A stretch of 64,000 nt of DNA, taken from assembly GCF_040869045.1 (NCBI RefSeq), contig NC_090322.1, positions 270,718,662 to 270,782,661 on the forward strand, given 5' to 3'. The position numbers and the translations under genes are program-made. Shown here piece by piece: positions 33,447-45,842 of this stretch (positions within the stretch are counted from its first letter, which is position 1; each line of letters begins with the position of its first letter). A model generated the notes under the pieces. The model did not search any database, was not told the DNA's origin, and was given only the letters and a program-made list of their open reading frames with translations. Source of the DNA: Eurosta solidaginis. Lineage: Eukaryota; Arthropoda; Insecta; Diptera; Tephritidae.

Positions 33447-34226
33447 ATATCATTAAATGTTGGTGACATTTGTTTTTAAATGTATGCGAAATATATAAAT
33501 GAGACCACACGCTGGGTATACATTGTTCGGTTGCGCCTGAGCTTGTACTTGCTGACTTGTTATTTGTTTATATAATGTTGTTTGAAAGCTCCTAAGTTTC
33601 CCCCTAAATAACTGTTTTTCCTATAGCGGTTCATAAAAAAAACTTTGAGGCCTACAATAGCACGTACATTGATTTGAACAAAAGGACGCTGCAAGCTCAT
33701 ATGTCTTCTTGCGAATTTTTATTGTTTTCTGTTTTTTAAATAAAAACGCATCAACGAAAAACTAAGCTACAGCTAGAAATTTACAATTCGATGCTGTTAA
33801 AATTTCGATATTCTTCATCTTTGAAATCCCAATAAAAAGCTGTGTTTTGATAATTATACTAAGAAAACAAATTAGGCAATACCCGGCTGTTAATTTTTGC
33901 CTATGAAATATACCCAGCTGTCTAGTCCTTTCTTGTCTATAACCATGTAGAGTCCACCGAGCTTTTCAAAATAAAAATAAAATTCTTTGCAGGGACTAGA
34001 ATAGGCTTATATGTGAGGTCATAGCTCTAAAATAACTAATGTAGTAGATTAAAACCAATACCAATTTGATCCATCTTATAATCTTTTGGTTAGAGAAACT
34101 TGCTTTCGAACCAACGCCCTGTAAAACAATAGCAAACTCGGTTTAATTGTTCGTTTTTGTCAATCATATTAAGAATGTAACACAAGGAAACATGGTGACT
34201 TAAACATAGTAGACCAATAAAAAACC
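33447..34226. other. No gene seen
   Basis: AT-rich spacer. No feature recognised. Confidence 0.45.
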
Positions 34227-34527
34227 TGGCGGCCGCCGTGGCGTGGTGGTAGCACAAAACAAAATTTTTCAATCAGAAAATAAATTTTAACCGCGGTCGC
34301 CACTCGGCAGTGAGTTTTCAAGCAATCCGTGTTAGCTTTTGCCATAAATAGCTTCGCGGTAAAAAATCATCTGCCTTGCAGATGCCATTGGGATTTGGCA
34401 TAAAAAACAAAATTCCATCCGGTCAAGTTGTGGCAAACATTAAAAAGGAGCATGACGCAAATTGGAAAAGAAGTTCGGCCTAAATCTCTTCGGAGGTTAT
34501 CTCGCCTTGCAATTATTTCTTTTTAAA
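34227..34527 (+). mobile_element. tRNA-derived SINE, copy S3, head rearranged
   Basis: Begins GGCGGCCGCCGTGGCGTGGTGG (A-box-like GTGGTGGTAGC). About 60-70 bases holding the B box are replaced by AT-rich sequence. It rejoins the family at the GTGAGTTTTCA region, the core hairpin ATCTGCCTTGCAGATGCC (34370-34387) and the CTCTTCGGAGGTTATCTCGCC tail. Without the B box it should not be transcribed by Pol III (inference). Confidence 0.75.
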
Positions 34528-34529
34528 AC

Positions 34530-35944
34530 GAATCCAACATTACACTAAAATAGCACTCATATTCTTAATTGATTTACTTCACCTGATTTGACCTGATTCA
34601 GTAATTATATCCAATTATATTGTCATAAGTCATGCATAAAACGATGATGAAGACTCCAACCTAATAAAAATTGGTTATGGAAAAGGTAAAGGTAAAACTC
34701 TATCTCATATTTCTGGATGTGGGGCGTTTATAATCTGTGCAAAAAATTTCACGGCAGGTGGAATAGCGCTGCCCTTATCGGTGATGAACCGGTAGGGAGC
34801 ATTTAAGTCGTCTTTACAACAGTTTCAAAATAAAAACTTAAGCTTTATTCAGCTCTTAGTTGGACGCCTTTTAAGGTTGCATGAGAAAGTAATTTTTGCG
34901 TTTAGTTGCGCAACATTCTTATGTATTTAAGTGTTAAGATATTTCCACAGAATTATAGTATAAATCACACTATCACTTCCTTTATACCTTCTTGGAGAAC
35001 ATACCATAAAATAATGTAACTAAAAGCAGGTAAACTAAAAGACCAACGGAAATATCTGCAGCGCTATATTGCAGCTTATGACAAAATCAAATCTACAAAA
35101 CTGGAAAAGCTGTATTATGTAAAACAGCTCAAATAAACATACAAACGTGAAAAAGGTAATAGGCAAATGTGACAAGGCAACCGCAGCTTCATACATTTTT
35201 GTGAAAAATGAATACCACATCAGCATTAAAGTTGAGTAGCGGTTTTGTTTCTATTTTATTTCCATGTTATAAAAGGGGGCTGCAGCATAATTTGCTTATA
35301 TTAATTTAATGCAAATAAATGTTTGTGGATATGTGTTTATATGAAATAATATGCAAGTGCAATTGTACGATTGTTTGGCATGTCTAACTGAGTTCAGTGA
35401 CATCAATGGCGCTGGTGATGCTGTGATAAACAACGGAATTCTGTGCCAACCAACAGCAGACAGGCCGATAGTTCAGGTCAAATGAAATGCATCGAAGTCA
35501 GCGATTGTACAACCACAAGTAGATTTCGAGAGTTCGCCGGCTTTTTGGTTTATGATAGTGTAATGTAAAACGTATTTTATTTCAATTTGGTAATGCGGCC
35601 ATGGACAGTGCTGAAACCTTTGCATCGTTATGTTCACCGAATGGGTTGATCTTTTTTTCAATTTGCAGTATTTTAAGCTAATGAAGTTTATGTAAGTTTA
35701 AATTCATGTGAATCTACATACTTTCTTTAGACTGGTTTGAAAACAATTTTTCTTCTCTACATTGGGTATTTGAAAATAGTAGGTTAATGATAAAGAAGAT
35801 TTGCTTTTTTTGAATCATTAAAATTAATAATTGAGAAACAAAGCTTCATTAATTTCAATAATAATATAAAGAAAAATATTTATGTAATATAAAAATTCTT
35901 AAAAATGAGTTATCAAATTTCAAATATTAAATTTAATTCGTTAA
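34530..35944. other. No gene seen
   Basis: Short frames only, AT-rich. No domain or element end recognised. Confidence 0.45.
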
Positions 35945-36657
35945 TCTATATATATATACAAAAATTAAATTCTGAGTGTGTTTGTGTGTTCCCTATGGAA
36001 ACGTATTTCCAAAAGTTCAATCATCACCAAATTTTGTCTATAGGTTGCTTCGATCAAGACGAAGGTCAGAACTAAGAATTTTAAATAAAGTTTTTTTTTT
36101 CAATTTCGCAAGCGCCACTCAGTGGTGCGCCAAATTTTGTATGTCAGCAAAAGTTACTCATTCTCCATGTACGTACTTAAGTGCAGAACTTTTGTTTGGT
36201 CATAGCATTGAATTCACATAAAGTTAAAGCGTTTGCATAGAGTGATTTAAAAGTTTTTATTAAATTTTAGCATTCCATTGTAAAAATAATTGCCTATATG
36301 AGATGATAGACAAAAACTGTGCAGCTAAAATATTTTGATTAAATTATGAGATTTTGAGTATGAATTGTGTGTGACAAAGTAAAATTTAAAAAATAAATCA
36401 AAGAATGATAAATTAGAGGAATGAAGGACCTAAGAAAAAGAAGGAGAGAGGTAGAGGGTGTAAAAAATAAATAGGCAGAGATAAGGAAATTATAAATGGT
36501 AAGAATGAGAAAAATTGGGAGATACATTTTGAAGAAGATCAATAAAATCTTATATACTGATTGCTTGACCTTGAGTAACGGGAAAGAGTGCGCTAAAATA
36601 CACCTTCTTATTTAGATTAGTATCTGCCCACACGAGCAATGCCGGGTACCCTGCTAG
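35945..36657 (+). mobile_element. Non-autonomous Helitron, 713 bp
   Basis: The 5' end TCTATATATATATAC follows an A. The 3' end GCCGGGTACCCTGCTAG is followed by T, giving the A|TC...CTAG|T arrangement of canonical Helitrons (family knowledge). The bases before CTAG (GCCCACACGAGCAATGCCGGG) are the usual place of the 3' hairpin, which is degenerate here. A purine-rich stretch lies at 36400-36500. There is no coding frame. It could be moved by a canonical Helitron like the one at 59.8 kb; this is inference. Confidence 0.75.
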
Positions 36658-36999
36658 TACATAATAAAATATGTAAAAATATTAAGTTTTCTTATATGAC
36701 TTATTAAACATTAAAAATTATAAATAAAATCCGATATTTTTGTGTCAGAAACTATACTTCGACACATTAATAGTAAGAGCTCATCATTTATTAGCTTTTT
36801 ATACAGCAAATAGTCCATCGTACTTTTTGAAAGAAAGAAGATATTTTTAAGCCTGTCTAATGAACATTAACATTTACGAAATGGACCACAACTTTTATTT
36901 GGTAATGTTGTTACGAAATCTTAATTTTAGTTATTCACAACGCCTTATTGACGTTAAGTCTATTTTATTTTAATTTATTTAATAATTTGGGAAAAATTT

Positions 37000-37150
37000 A
37001 ACCAACGCGACATCAGGACGGGCAAGGCGACAGCTGTTTTGATTATACCTTGTAAATATTCAAAGCCTTTTCGCCCGGGAGCGGGATTTGAACGCGCACT
37101 CCTACGATGGTTGAAGTGTTACAAAGGCATTCATCCACGTCATGCCTTAG
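37000..37150 (-). mobile_element. Second tRNA-derived SINE type (fragment)
   Basis: On the minus strand it reads AAGGCATGACGTGGATGAATG, then CAACCATCGTAGGAGTGCGC, then the B-box-like GTTCAAATCCCGCTCCCGGG (37074-37093 region) and a TTTGAATATTTACAAGG body. The head resembles a tRNA, but the acceptor ends do not pair, so I do not call a tRNA gene. Boundaries are approximate. Confidence 0.5.
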
Positions 37151-38689
37151 TTCTTGTAAACCTTATCCCAATTGCCTTCTTTGCATATTTTCTTTAAGCA
37201 CTGGATATACTTCGTATGTCATCATCTGGTAAATTCATGTGGTTAATCATACTTAGAATTTCAAATATGCAATCAAACTCTGGAGTAAGAGGTCAAAAAC
37301 CCCCTTTTCATAGATTGATCCATATATTGGCATATCATCAAAAAGAGCTTTTATGGCATCAGAAAAAGAACGTTTTTGCGTTTCCAACAATGTATAATTT
37401 GTAAACTTATAGTTAGAATTATCAGAGAAACCTTACAAAATATACTGCAAATTCACTTGTCCCTTTTGTATAATGATTTTCCTGACAATATTGATTATTG
37501 AAAAGTGTCCACAACAATTTCACTTCCACAAAGATTCAAATTTCCAAGATTAATTTAGGTTTTATGAATTCATTCTTCGATTTCTTATGAAGACGACAAA
37601 AAAAAATTTTGAGAAAAAATCTGAGCTGGTCTGATTTCGAATTAAAACTTAGTTCAAGTCCCCGTGATCCTCTATTAGCGTACATTGGGATATCATGCAG
37701 AATTTAAGCATAAAAAGTTATAACTTAAATCGCATAACGTTGGGGTGCAATTGTATAATAGTGTAGAGATAGATTTAAACTTCTGTAGGTATATCAATAT
37801 TATCAGTGTCGAAAAATATGTTGGTTGCGTCAGGTCCATCTGTCGTCCGTCCTTGTTAAACGTTCCTTATAATAACTGCATTTAAAACCAACATCATGGC
37901 CATTTGATTGTTCTTCAATATCCTCTATCAAAAATATTTTTTATAAAAAGGATATCCATTCGAATAGCAAAAACCTTTATTTGACTTTTAAGCTAAACCA
38001 AGCTGAGTTGAGAATAAATAACTGTTTTGAGTACACAACGAGATCTTTTATCATGCATTGTGGTACATGATGAATTATGTTGCAAATATAACCAAATTTA
38101 ACCCTCTATTAAATATTTTTTAATTCAATATATTACAAAAACAAACGAACTTAAAGTATATGCATGGTTTAATGTTTTTTTCTGAATTTAATAGTAACTT
38201 TCATTTATTTTATTTATTTATTTTTTTTCAAACTTATAAAACAAGTTTTATAGAAAAGTCCGATCTTCGAAAAATTTCAAGCCATATATTTCTGAATTTT
38301 TTTCTACCTGTTTTGTAAACTTAAAGAGCCTAATTAACCTAGGATTTGAAGCTAATCTCCAAAGACCGAGAAATCGCTGGTGTCTTTTGGGCACACATTT
38401 CTTTCAACTAACACTTTTAACGTTGTGATGCTCTATCAAATGGCAATTGCCCCACTTCTCAAAACTTTTGAACCCGTTCTTAACTAGTTCGGTAATATGT
38501 GGTTAGAGCTCGCTACCTTTGATTGATAAATTTGAATAGATATTGCTCAGAAGTAAACACTGTTAGTATAAGCATGGCTGTTAACGGTCCCACTCTCAAT
38601 CCAATATTACCAGTTCGAAGGTAGTCATTAAATCTTTAGTGCTAACCTGGTGCATTGCATTACTGTATCCCAAGGCTGTTATCTTGTAA
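37151..38689. other. No gene seen
   Basis: AT-rich DNA; no supported feature. Confidence 0.45.
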
Positions 38690-39420
38690 ATATAAATATA
38701 GGTATGTGTCCTATGAGCGCCTAAAGTAATAAACCGATCTTGACAAAATTTTCACAGCACGTTACCATGGTTACTCGGTAATTTTCTGTTTTTATCGTGC
38801 CAATTTTGTTTTTTTATCTTCGTATTTGTTTTAAGGGGTATTCAATATTTAGTGTATTGATAACATATGCGTGGTAATTTAAATGAGAGATGTATAGGTA
38901 CAGATATAAAGGAGAGGAATTGAGAGTGGTGGTGACTCAAAAATTTAAGTCCGACATATCTCCGTAATTGTTTTATTCAATATTTGGTATACAGATTCCA
39001 TATATGAGCTTATTTAGATGGGATAAGTAGAACAAGTGAAAGTGGGAGTGAGAGTAAAACAAAATTTAAATTCGCTGAATCTTGGTAATTTTTTGAAGGG
39101 GATATACAATATTTGTTATAAATATAGTCATATATGAGGTTCGGAAGTCGTATGGGAGTGGAAGTGGGTTTGGGAGTGGAATTAAGATTAAGAGGAGAAG
39201 TAGGACTGCGTGTAGGAGTGGTAGTTGGGAAGGGAGTGTAATGGAGTTTTGCAGTGGGAAGCAGAAGTAGAATGAGAAGAAAGTGGAAATAAAGAGAATA
39301 AAGGAAGGACGGGAATAATAAGGTGAAATAGAAGGAAACGTAGTCAGGTAGTATTCTTTTCAATGCTCTCGAGTGTAATAGAGGGAATGGAGGTCATTTG
39401 AGTGAAGAACAAAATTTGCA
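38690..39420 (+). repeat. Helitron-interior-like segment with strong purine bias
   Basis: Contains TAAACCGATCTTGACAAAAT, a phrase typical of non-coding Helitron interiors I have seen. From about 39020 to 39360 the plus strand is heavily purine (GGGAGTGGAAGTGGG-type words). No TC or CTAG end was found, so the element call is tentative. The minus-strand frame 39010-39363 is only the reflection of the purine tract. Confidence 0.4.
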
Positions 39421-39539
39421 CCCTAGCTGTTAATAAACTCGAAGGCTGAAGTGCGTGATTTTAGCATTGTGAGCTTAAAAAATGTGTAGATTATGAAAAA
39501 AGCCATTATACAGTGGATGATGCCAATACTTTTTATCGA

Positions 39540-39718
39540 AAACCGCCTATGGAAGCAGAGGAAGAGTACGGTCCCCACTAGGCTGGATGGATCAGGTTGA
39601 AAACGATTCGAACTCCCTTGGTGTGACCAAATGGCAGAGTGAAGAAGCGATTGGCGTGCCTTGTTGGACGGCCATAACCGTTTAAACGGTTAATCGCCAG
39701 TTAAGTAAGTAAGTAAGA
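39540..39718 (+). mobile_element. Non-LTR retrotransposon (LINE) 3' fragment
   Basis: Conceptual translation in broken frames gives GWMDQVENDSNSLGVTKWQS and then LLDGHNRLNG, like the C-terminal tail of insect LINE reverse transcriptases (D-x-x-x-LGV-x-x-W followed by W-x-x-LL). It ends in TAAGTAAGTAAGTAAG, a short-repeat 3' tail. Only the last ~50 codons are present and at least one frameshift is visible. Clade not assigned. Confidence 0.45.
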
Positions 39719-41007
39719 TGCTAATATTGAACGTGATAAATTTAATTGTTTCTCACAATATTCCACGCCTACTTGTCCCAAAGTCTCTTTTTCCGAAAAT
39801 TCTCAAATATGGAAAAGTTAGTTTTTGAAAAATATATCCACTCACATGGATTCAACAACGTAAGACCTAACTTAAAAAATGCATCGGGGCTACTTATGCT
39901 CACATGGAAAAAAATTTTAAAATTTAACAAAATCAGTTAATGGTCACCTGCGTTGAATCGACTGAAACACGTTATTGAGATATACAAATTTTTAAAAAAT
40001 GCACGCAATCTTTAAGACTGCTACACAGTTAGCATTATTTTCTTTATGTAAAAACTTACCTGAAATGTTCTAGACATGTAAAATTTACAATACTAAAATA
40101 AAGCGCTGTAATAAATTAAAGAGAAAAAACTGGGAAAAATAATGCATATTAAAGTTTCTCTAACAGAGTCATTATGGAAAAGGCAGGCGTGACAAGCAAT
40201 AACTTACGGGCAGAAGTGGCTAAGTGGCTAAAGAAGTTCACTACCCTCAACAACGAAAGCTATTGAAGTGAGTAAACACTTGTGCGGTAAGAAACAGTAA
40301 ACGCCCATAAAAAATATATGCACTGCCATGCAAATATGCATTCGCTACTCAAGTAACTGGTACAATAAGTGAAAGAAACTGCATAAAAATAAGCGACACA
40401 AAAAAAAAATATATGACAAATATACGCAGCTACGTATATCAAAGTTTGTGTGCCAATGGGCCATGTTGCGGTGATAGATGCATGCGGAAATGAAAAAAAA
40501 AAAACGTATGCGAAGGGCTAATGTTATGCTGTCAGCTCGTAGTTGTTTACACCTTGATGAACAAATATTCACACAAAGTTTCCAACATGCAATATTAAAG
40601 CTTGTAAAAATACATGAATTCAGAAGAAGTTTTGCTTACTATTTACATATATATTTATGTACATATATATACGGCAAAGCCACATAATTAGTATGTAGAC
40701 TTCATTTAGTGAAACTTACTATGGAGCTGCACGCATTTGCATTTAATGTTTGTACGCCCTTCCAAGTTAGTTAAATGTAAATGAGGTAAATGGTAACAAG
40801 TATATTACCTCTCTCAGGTAGACTTAAAGTCACTTAGCAGCATAGGTATTCATATGTGCGTTTATTATTTCATTTTGATTTAATTAAAAAAGGAAATTTA
40901 CTCAAACGGAAAAGAATATGAAATTGAACTTAAATTGAATCAACTGACTTAAGCTTAGAGGTGATCAATACCATTACTACGTATACCCAGCGAGTTGAGG
41001 AGCTTAG
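39719..41007. other. No gene seen
   Basis: AT-rich spacer; small frames without recognisable content. Confidence 0.45.
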
Positions 41008-41320
41008 AATATACCCGCGGTATGTATGCCTGTCGTAAGAAGCGACTAAAATACCAAATCATTTGTCAACCTCACTTACCCGTGGCGAATCCTATTTCAT
41101 TAACAGCTGAGGCTCTGGTGACCCAACTCTGAATGGATCTAGGGGATGGGAGAGCGTCATATCCTAGAAGGTTGCATGTGGTCATACCAAGTCGTTTCCG
41201 AGATGGTCGGGCTAGTACCTTTATGGTGCGTGTTACCGGAATGTACCGAATCTGCATCCGGCAAAGGATTATCAACATCGATAACATTCCCCAAGGCATT
41301 CGGGGAGAGTCCTTATGGCT
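41008..41320 (-). repeat. Dispersed repeat X, reverse copy
   Basis: Reverse complement shares with 24645-24990 the CCCGAATGCCTTGGGGAATG region, the GCCGGATGCAGATTCGGTAC block and GGGTCACCAGAGCCTCAGC. Frames across it (for example 41072-41299 and 41133-41402) are by-products of the repeat. Confidence 0.55.
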
Positions 41321-41688
41321 ACAGCTACAACCATTACTACGTAATTGCTTCGCTTACATACCGTTTTGTCGAGTTCATAATTACGCCTTTTCCCTGTACT
41401 GAAGTTTTGTTCGAAATTGCTTGTGAAACTTTTCAATATATTATCGCTCACGATATGACGAAATCCAGAATGGTGGTTTAATCATAGTGTAGTTGTATTA
41501 CAGGTGAAGTATGTGGTATTGGCATGATGTATGGAGGCATACAGAATGTAAGCGTAAGTGTAGTCGCTACACTTTAGCGTAATGTGAGAACAATGTACGT
41601 GGTAGAGTTGATGTGGGCGAAACCAGACAGCCACTAAAAAAATTAAAATGTGAGTGGACAGAAAACCAAATCGGTGAAATATACGTGT

Positions 41689-42294
41689 TGTAACGATTTT
41701 ACTGCAAATCCTCTTATTTGCAACCCTCTGCTAAGTTCGAAACACTAAACTATTGAATAAATAACTCCAATATTGAATAACGAAAAAATGACCTTTATTA
41801 AAGTACTTCACAATAACACTTATACTTTGCAACTAGCTTGCTTAATAACCAAACTGACTGATAGCTTAAATGAAACTCTACTATTGCCCGACAGATTGCG
41901 TGCTTAATCAAAAACTGATTATAGCGCCTCTACCGCTGGTGCTTTTATACTCTGTGATTTCCTCGTGCCATCTTCTAGGCGCTTCCAGAATTTACTTAGT
42001 TGCAGCCATATCATTATAACTACAGATGCACGTATATAGCTTCTCATATGCGTGTATTTGTGAGTGACACTTCAACAATTACAATTGCATACTTTTGGGA
42101 GCATCTCAGATAAAATATATGCATGTGGTTGTGTATCTCTTCTCTGCTGCGTGTACGTACATATGTGTAGACATAATGTTTTATTCATTTATCTAGATAC
42201 AAGAGACTGCCTGCTTTATTGTTGTTGTGACTTCATTTACTTAGCATCAGACTAGGAATGTGAGTATCACATAGTGTCACTCATATTCGTCACA
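41689..42294 (-). repeat. 3' LTR of E2
   Basis: 606 bp, TGTAACGATTTTACTG to ATATTCGTCACA on the plus strand. By eye it differs from the other LTR at about 20 positions (about 97% identity). A TTTATACTCTGTGATTTCC segment lies near 41944. The polypurine tract GGTGGAGGGCAA (minus strand, 42295-42306) adjoins it. Confidence 0.92.
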
Positions 42295-42462
42295 TTGCCC
42301 TCCACCTAAGTCTGATCGTCCCGATCAGACAAATCTCTCGATTTAACCGCTGCCAGCCTTTCCAAATGAACCACTTTCATTTTGGTTCGTGGTTTGCCAA
42401 TGGTTTGTATGCGGTATACTATATCGTTGACCCGTTTTACAACTTTGTATGGGACTTCCCAA

Positions 42463-43824
42463 TTATACTGCAATTTCGGGGACAAACCTTTTTTTTCGTT
42501 GTGCGTTGTATAACAACACCAAATCTCCTTTCTGAAACGCTTCCGAAGTAATTGCTTTATCGTACCTCGCTTTCATTTTGTCACTCATAATTTTTGATCG
42601 TTGCCTTACAAGATCCTGTATCTCTCTCAGCTCTTCTTCCAAGACACCAGTGGGTATCTTGACATTTCTCCCCGCATCGGCATCTATTCCAAACCTCAAA
42701 TTAGCTGGCAGTCGAAGGTCATTGCCAAAAATTACCTGTGCGGGAGTACGGTCCGTTGTCTCATGCACTGCCGATCGGTAAGCCATCAAGAATAATGATA
42801 TATGTGTATCCCACTCCTTATGGTACTTGTCTACTTCTTTCCTTAAATGCTTCTTCAATGTTCTATTGAATCGTTCAACCATACCATCGGACTGAGGATG
42901 CAATGCAGTTGTCCGTGTTTTTCGAATTCCCAATGATTGACACATTTCCCGGAACACAGCTGATTCGAAATTCCTGCCTTGGTCAGAATGTAACTCCATT
43001 GGTACACCATACCTTTAAACCCAATTGTTTATAAACACTTCTGCTACCGTTTTCGCTTCTTGATTTGGGATTGGGTATACTTCTAGCCATTTGCTGAAGT
43101 AATCCATAACCACCAGTACATATTTGTTTCCGCAGTTGCTAGTAGGAAATGGACCTGCAACATCCATGGTGATCCTTTCAAATGACGCACCTGAGTTATA
43201 TTGCTTCATCTGGCCATGACTTCGGGTTTTGGACCCTTTCGCTCTGCTGCAAACCTCGCAGTTCGCAATCCACTCAGTGACCGACTGACGGCAACCAACC
43301 CAATAGAATCTCTGTTTAATCTCCTCGAGCGTCTTCGTGACTCCAAGATGACCTCCACTTGGACCATTATGCAGCTCGCTGAGCACGTCAGGAATCCTCT
43401 TTCTGGGAACAAATATCAGCTTCTTCTTGCATTGACCATCCTCACTCTCCAATACTCGATGCAAGCAGCCGGATATCAATTCTAAACTGTCCCACTGTGC
43501 CCAATATGACTTCGCAATGGGACTCTCTGCTGACATCTCCACTATATTTGGTTTTTCGTTTCGTTCGAGCCCTTGCATAACATGTGACCGATCTGTATCT
43601 TCTAGCTGACACTTCCTTAGTTGTTCCTTGTCCCATTCATCCGCACACGTTATAGTCATTAGCCGGACATCTATAATGTCTTCTTTAACCTCGACATTTG
43701 AACAGTGCTTGCATTCCAAACTACATGGTCTTCGTGACATTGCATCGGCATTCCCATGCGTACTATCTTTCCGATGCTCAACGGAAAAGTCATAGCTTTG
43801 TAGCCTTTCGATCCACCGTGCCAA
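42463..43824 (-). pseudogene. pol: E2 integrase with RNase H tail
   Basis: Two collinear in-frame pieces (43824-43015 and 42999-42463) separated by a TAA at 43015-43017. The start overlaps the RNase H end (VEHRKDSTHGNADAMSRR). The HHCC domain runs from HNGPSGGHLG to CEVCSRAK. The DDE core is complete: Asp in ITMDVAGPFP, Asp in LHSDQGRNFE, Glu in MVERFNRTLKKH. A C-terminal basic region with DLVLLYNAQRKKRF follows. The TAA replaces an Ala codon seen at the same place in E3. The frame runs out at 42463, before the tract. Confidence 0.9.
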
Positions 43825-43854
43825 TTGTCTTTCTGGATTACGGAACTGCAGAAG

Positions 43855-45007
43855 TCATTTCAAAGCTGCGTGATCTGTCCTGACGCGGAATCGCTGCCCG
43901 TAGAGATATTTATGAAAATGTTTAATGCACTCTACCAATGCCAACAGCTCCCTCCTTGTAACGCAATAGTTACTTTCTGGTTTTCTAACCGAACGGCTGT
44001 AGTATGCAACTACCTTCTCCTGTCCATCGACCAGTTGTGATAAAATGCCTCCTATAGCATATCCACTCGCATCTGTATCTAGAATAAAGGTTGCTCCTGG
44101 AATCGGATATGCCAACATTGGGGCAGGGCACACACGCTCTTTCAATGTTTGGAAAGCCACTTCTTGCTCCTTCTTCCATTCAAAAGCTTTATTTTTTCTT
44201 GTAAGCTCATGGAGGTTATGGACTACGCTGGAAAAGTTTGGTACAAATCGCCAGTAATATGTGCACAGCCCAAGGAAACTTCTTAATTCATGCAAGTTCT
44301 GTGGTCTTGGCCAATCCTTTACTGCCTCTATCTTTTCATTTGCTGTACGGATACCTTCTGTCGTTACTTTGTGACCCAAATAATTTACTTCCTTTTTAAA
44401 CAGCGCACACTTTTTGGGACTTAGTTTCAGACGAGCGCCAGCTATTCTCTGGAAAACTTCCTCCAAGTTTTTAAGATGTTCATCGAAGTTCTTGCTTAAT
44501 ACGATGATGTCGTCGAGGTATACCAAGCATGTTTTCCAGTGCAGTCCATTCAATACCTGATCCATGAGTCTCTCAAAAGTAGCTGGTGCATTACAAAGTC
44601 GAAAAGGCATTACTGTAAATTATCAAAGACCATCTCCGACGCTGAAGGCTGTTCTTTCTTTGTCTTCCTCCTTCACCTCCACTTGCCAGTAGCTACTTTT
44701 AAAGTCCAATGTAGAAAACCATTTCGTATCAGAGAGCGAGTCCAGAGTGTCGTCAATTCTTGGCAATGGGTAGCAGTCCTTTTTCGTGACGTCGTTCATT
44801 GTGGTAGTCCACGAAAAACCTCATTTTCACATCCTTCTTCTTCACAAGTACCACAGGTGAGCTCCATGGACTAGCTGATGGTTCGATGACGCCGCTGTCG
44901 CTTATTTCTTTTACAATTTGACTCACAACTTCCCGCTTTGCCAGTGGAACACTACGAGGAGCTTGACGTATCGGCCTCGCGTCTCCAGTGTCAATTTGAT
45001 GTTTCAC
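43855..45007 (-). pseudogene. pol: E2 reverse transcriptase-RNase H
   Basis: The RT N-terminal part (45007-44753) has [15 protein letters not shown] and a damaged VDY motif, then a frameshift near 44790. The middle continues in another frame with LDSLSDTKWFSTLDF (motif A Asp) and meets a TGA near 44628. 44610-43855 has MPFRLCNAPATFERLMDQVL, the active-site YLDDIIVLS, LGLCTYYWRFVPNF and RNase H residues in FILDTDASGYAIGG, RRELLALVE and VRTDHAA. It stops at TGA 43855-43857 where E3 has a sense codon. The catalytic motifs are intact but the protein is not continuous. Confidence 0.9.
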
Positions 45008-45096
45008 AACTTTGGTGCGGCCTGGTTTGGAACCATCCTAGTCAAATATGTTCGCGTACTTTAAAAGAAGTTGTTTTGCCTTACTCTGATAGGCTT

Positions 45097-45735
45097 CTAG
45101 AGCCCCTGCGTCCATGCCGTAATGTCATTTAAAAGATCAATATTACTAGATGAAACGGGTTCCTGGAGCTGTTCACAGTTAATAACTAATTTAGCCTCTT
45201 GGCATCTTCCCAAAATAGCCCCTTTGGTCGGTTTGAGTGGTGACTTGAACTCATTGATTACTCTTACCGGAATACGACCATCTAGTTTTGTCATAGCCAA
45301 TTTGTTTGTCCCACAATCTCCATCAAACTTTGCCCAGAAGACTGCTTCGGATTTTGGTGGTATTTGCTGACTCTCTTCCACCAGCACTCGTTTACTGCTG
45401 TAGCCTATCTCGTAGCCGAAATTAAGTGGTACATCCATGTTCTTATATCGCATCGCCTTGCTTTGCATGTCGATCTTGATGCCGTGGTCGATTAAGAAGT
45501 CCACTCCAATTATGATTTCATCAACAATATCTGCCACTATAAAATTGTGTACTACCGTGACATTCCCAATTGCGACTTCACATGATATTTCTTCTAGAAT
45601 CGCGGTGTCTTCTCCAGTGGCTGTATGCAATATTGCTCCATGCAATGGTCTTTTCTTCTTGTTGACTAAATCTGATCGAATGAATGAATGGGATGCACCC
45701 GTATCTACAGTCAGTAAACGTTCCCTTCCATCCAC
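45097..45735 (-). CDS. pol: E2 aspartic protease and linker to RT
   Basis: 212 codons, undisrupted. The active-site triplet is in LTVDTGASHSFIRSDLV near residue 11. The flap and second half include IIIGVDFLIDHG near 75-86 (hydrophobic-Gly motif typical of retropepsins). A ~110-residue linker follows, up to DITAWTQGL at the frame end, then RT on a different frame. The DTGA start is preceded by MDGRERL. In retrotransposons it cleaves Gag and Pol as a homodimer in the particle (family knowledge). Confidence 0.85.
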   Translation of the reverse strand: MDGRERLLTVDTGASHSFIRSDLVNKKKRPLHGAILHTATGEDTAILEEISCEVAIGNVTVVHNFIVADIVDEIIIGVDFLIDHGIKIDMQSKAMRYKNMDVPLNFGYEIGYSSKRVLVEESQQIPPKSEAVFWAKFDGDCGTNKLAMTKLDGRIPVRVINEFKSPLKPTKGAILGRCQEAKLVINCEQLQEPVSSSNIDLLNDITAWTQGL

Positions 45736-45842
45736 ATGTCCTGCGACAGTAAGGTTGCTTGACCTTCTTCTAATTTGTGAGATAGAGATTATGGGGCATT
45801 CAACTGAGGGAGCCAGCTGTCGCCCCTTGCGGCTGACTCGCT

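Noticed and set aside
37074..37150. Functional tRNA gene
   Set aside because: A B box is present but acceptor and anticodon arms do not form; a SINE head fits better.
39010..39363. 117-codon minus-strand frame rich in Thr, Pro, Leu, Phe
   Set aside because: It is the reverse of the purine tract; biased composition keeps the frame open by chance.
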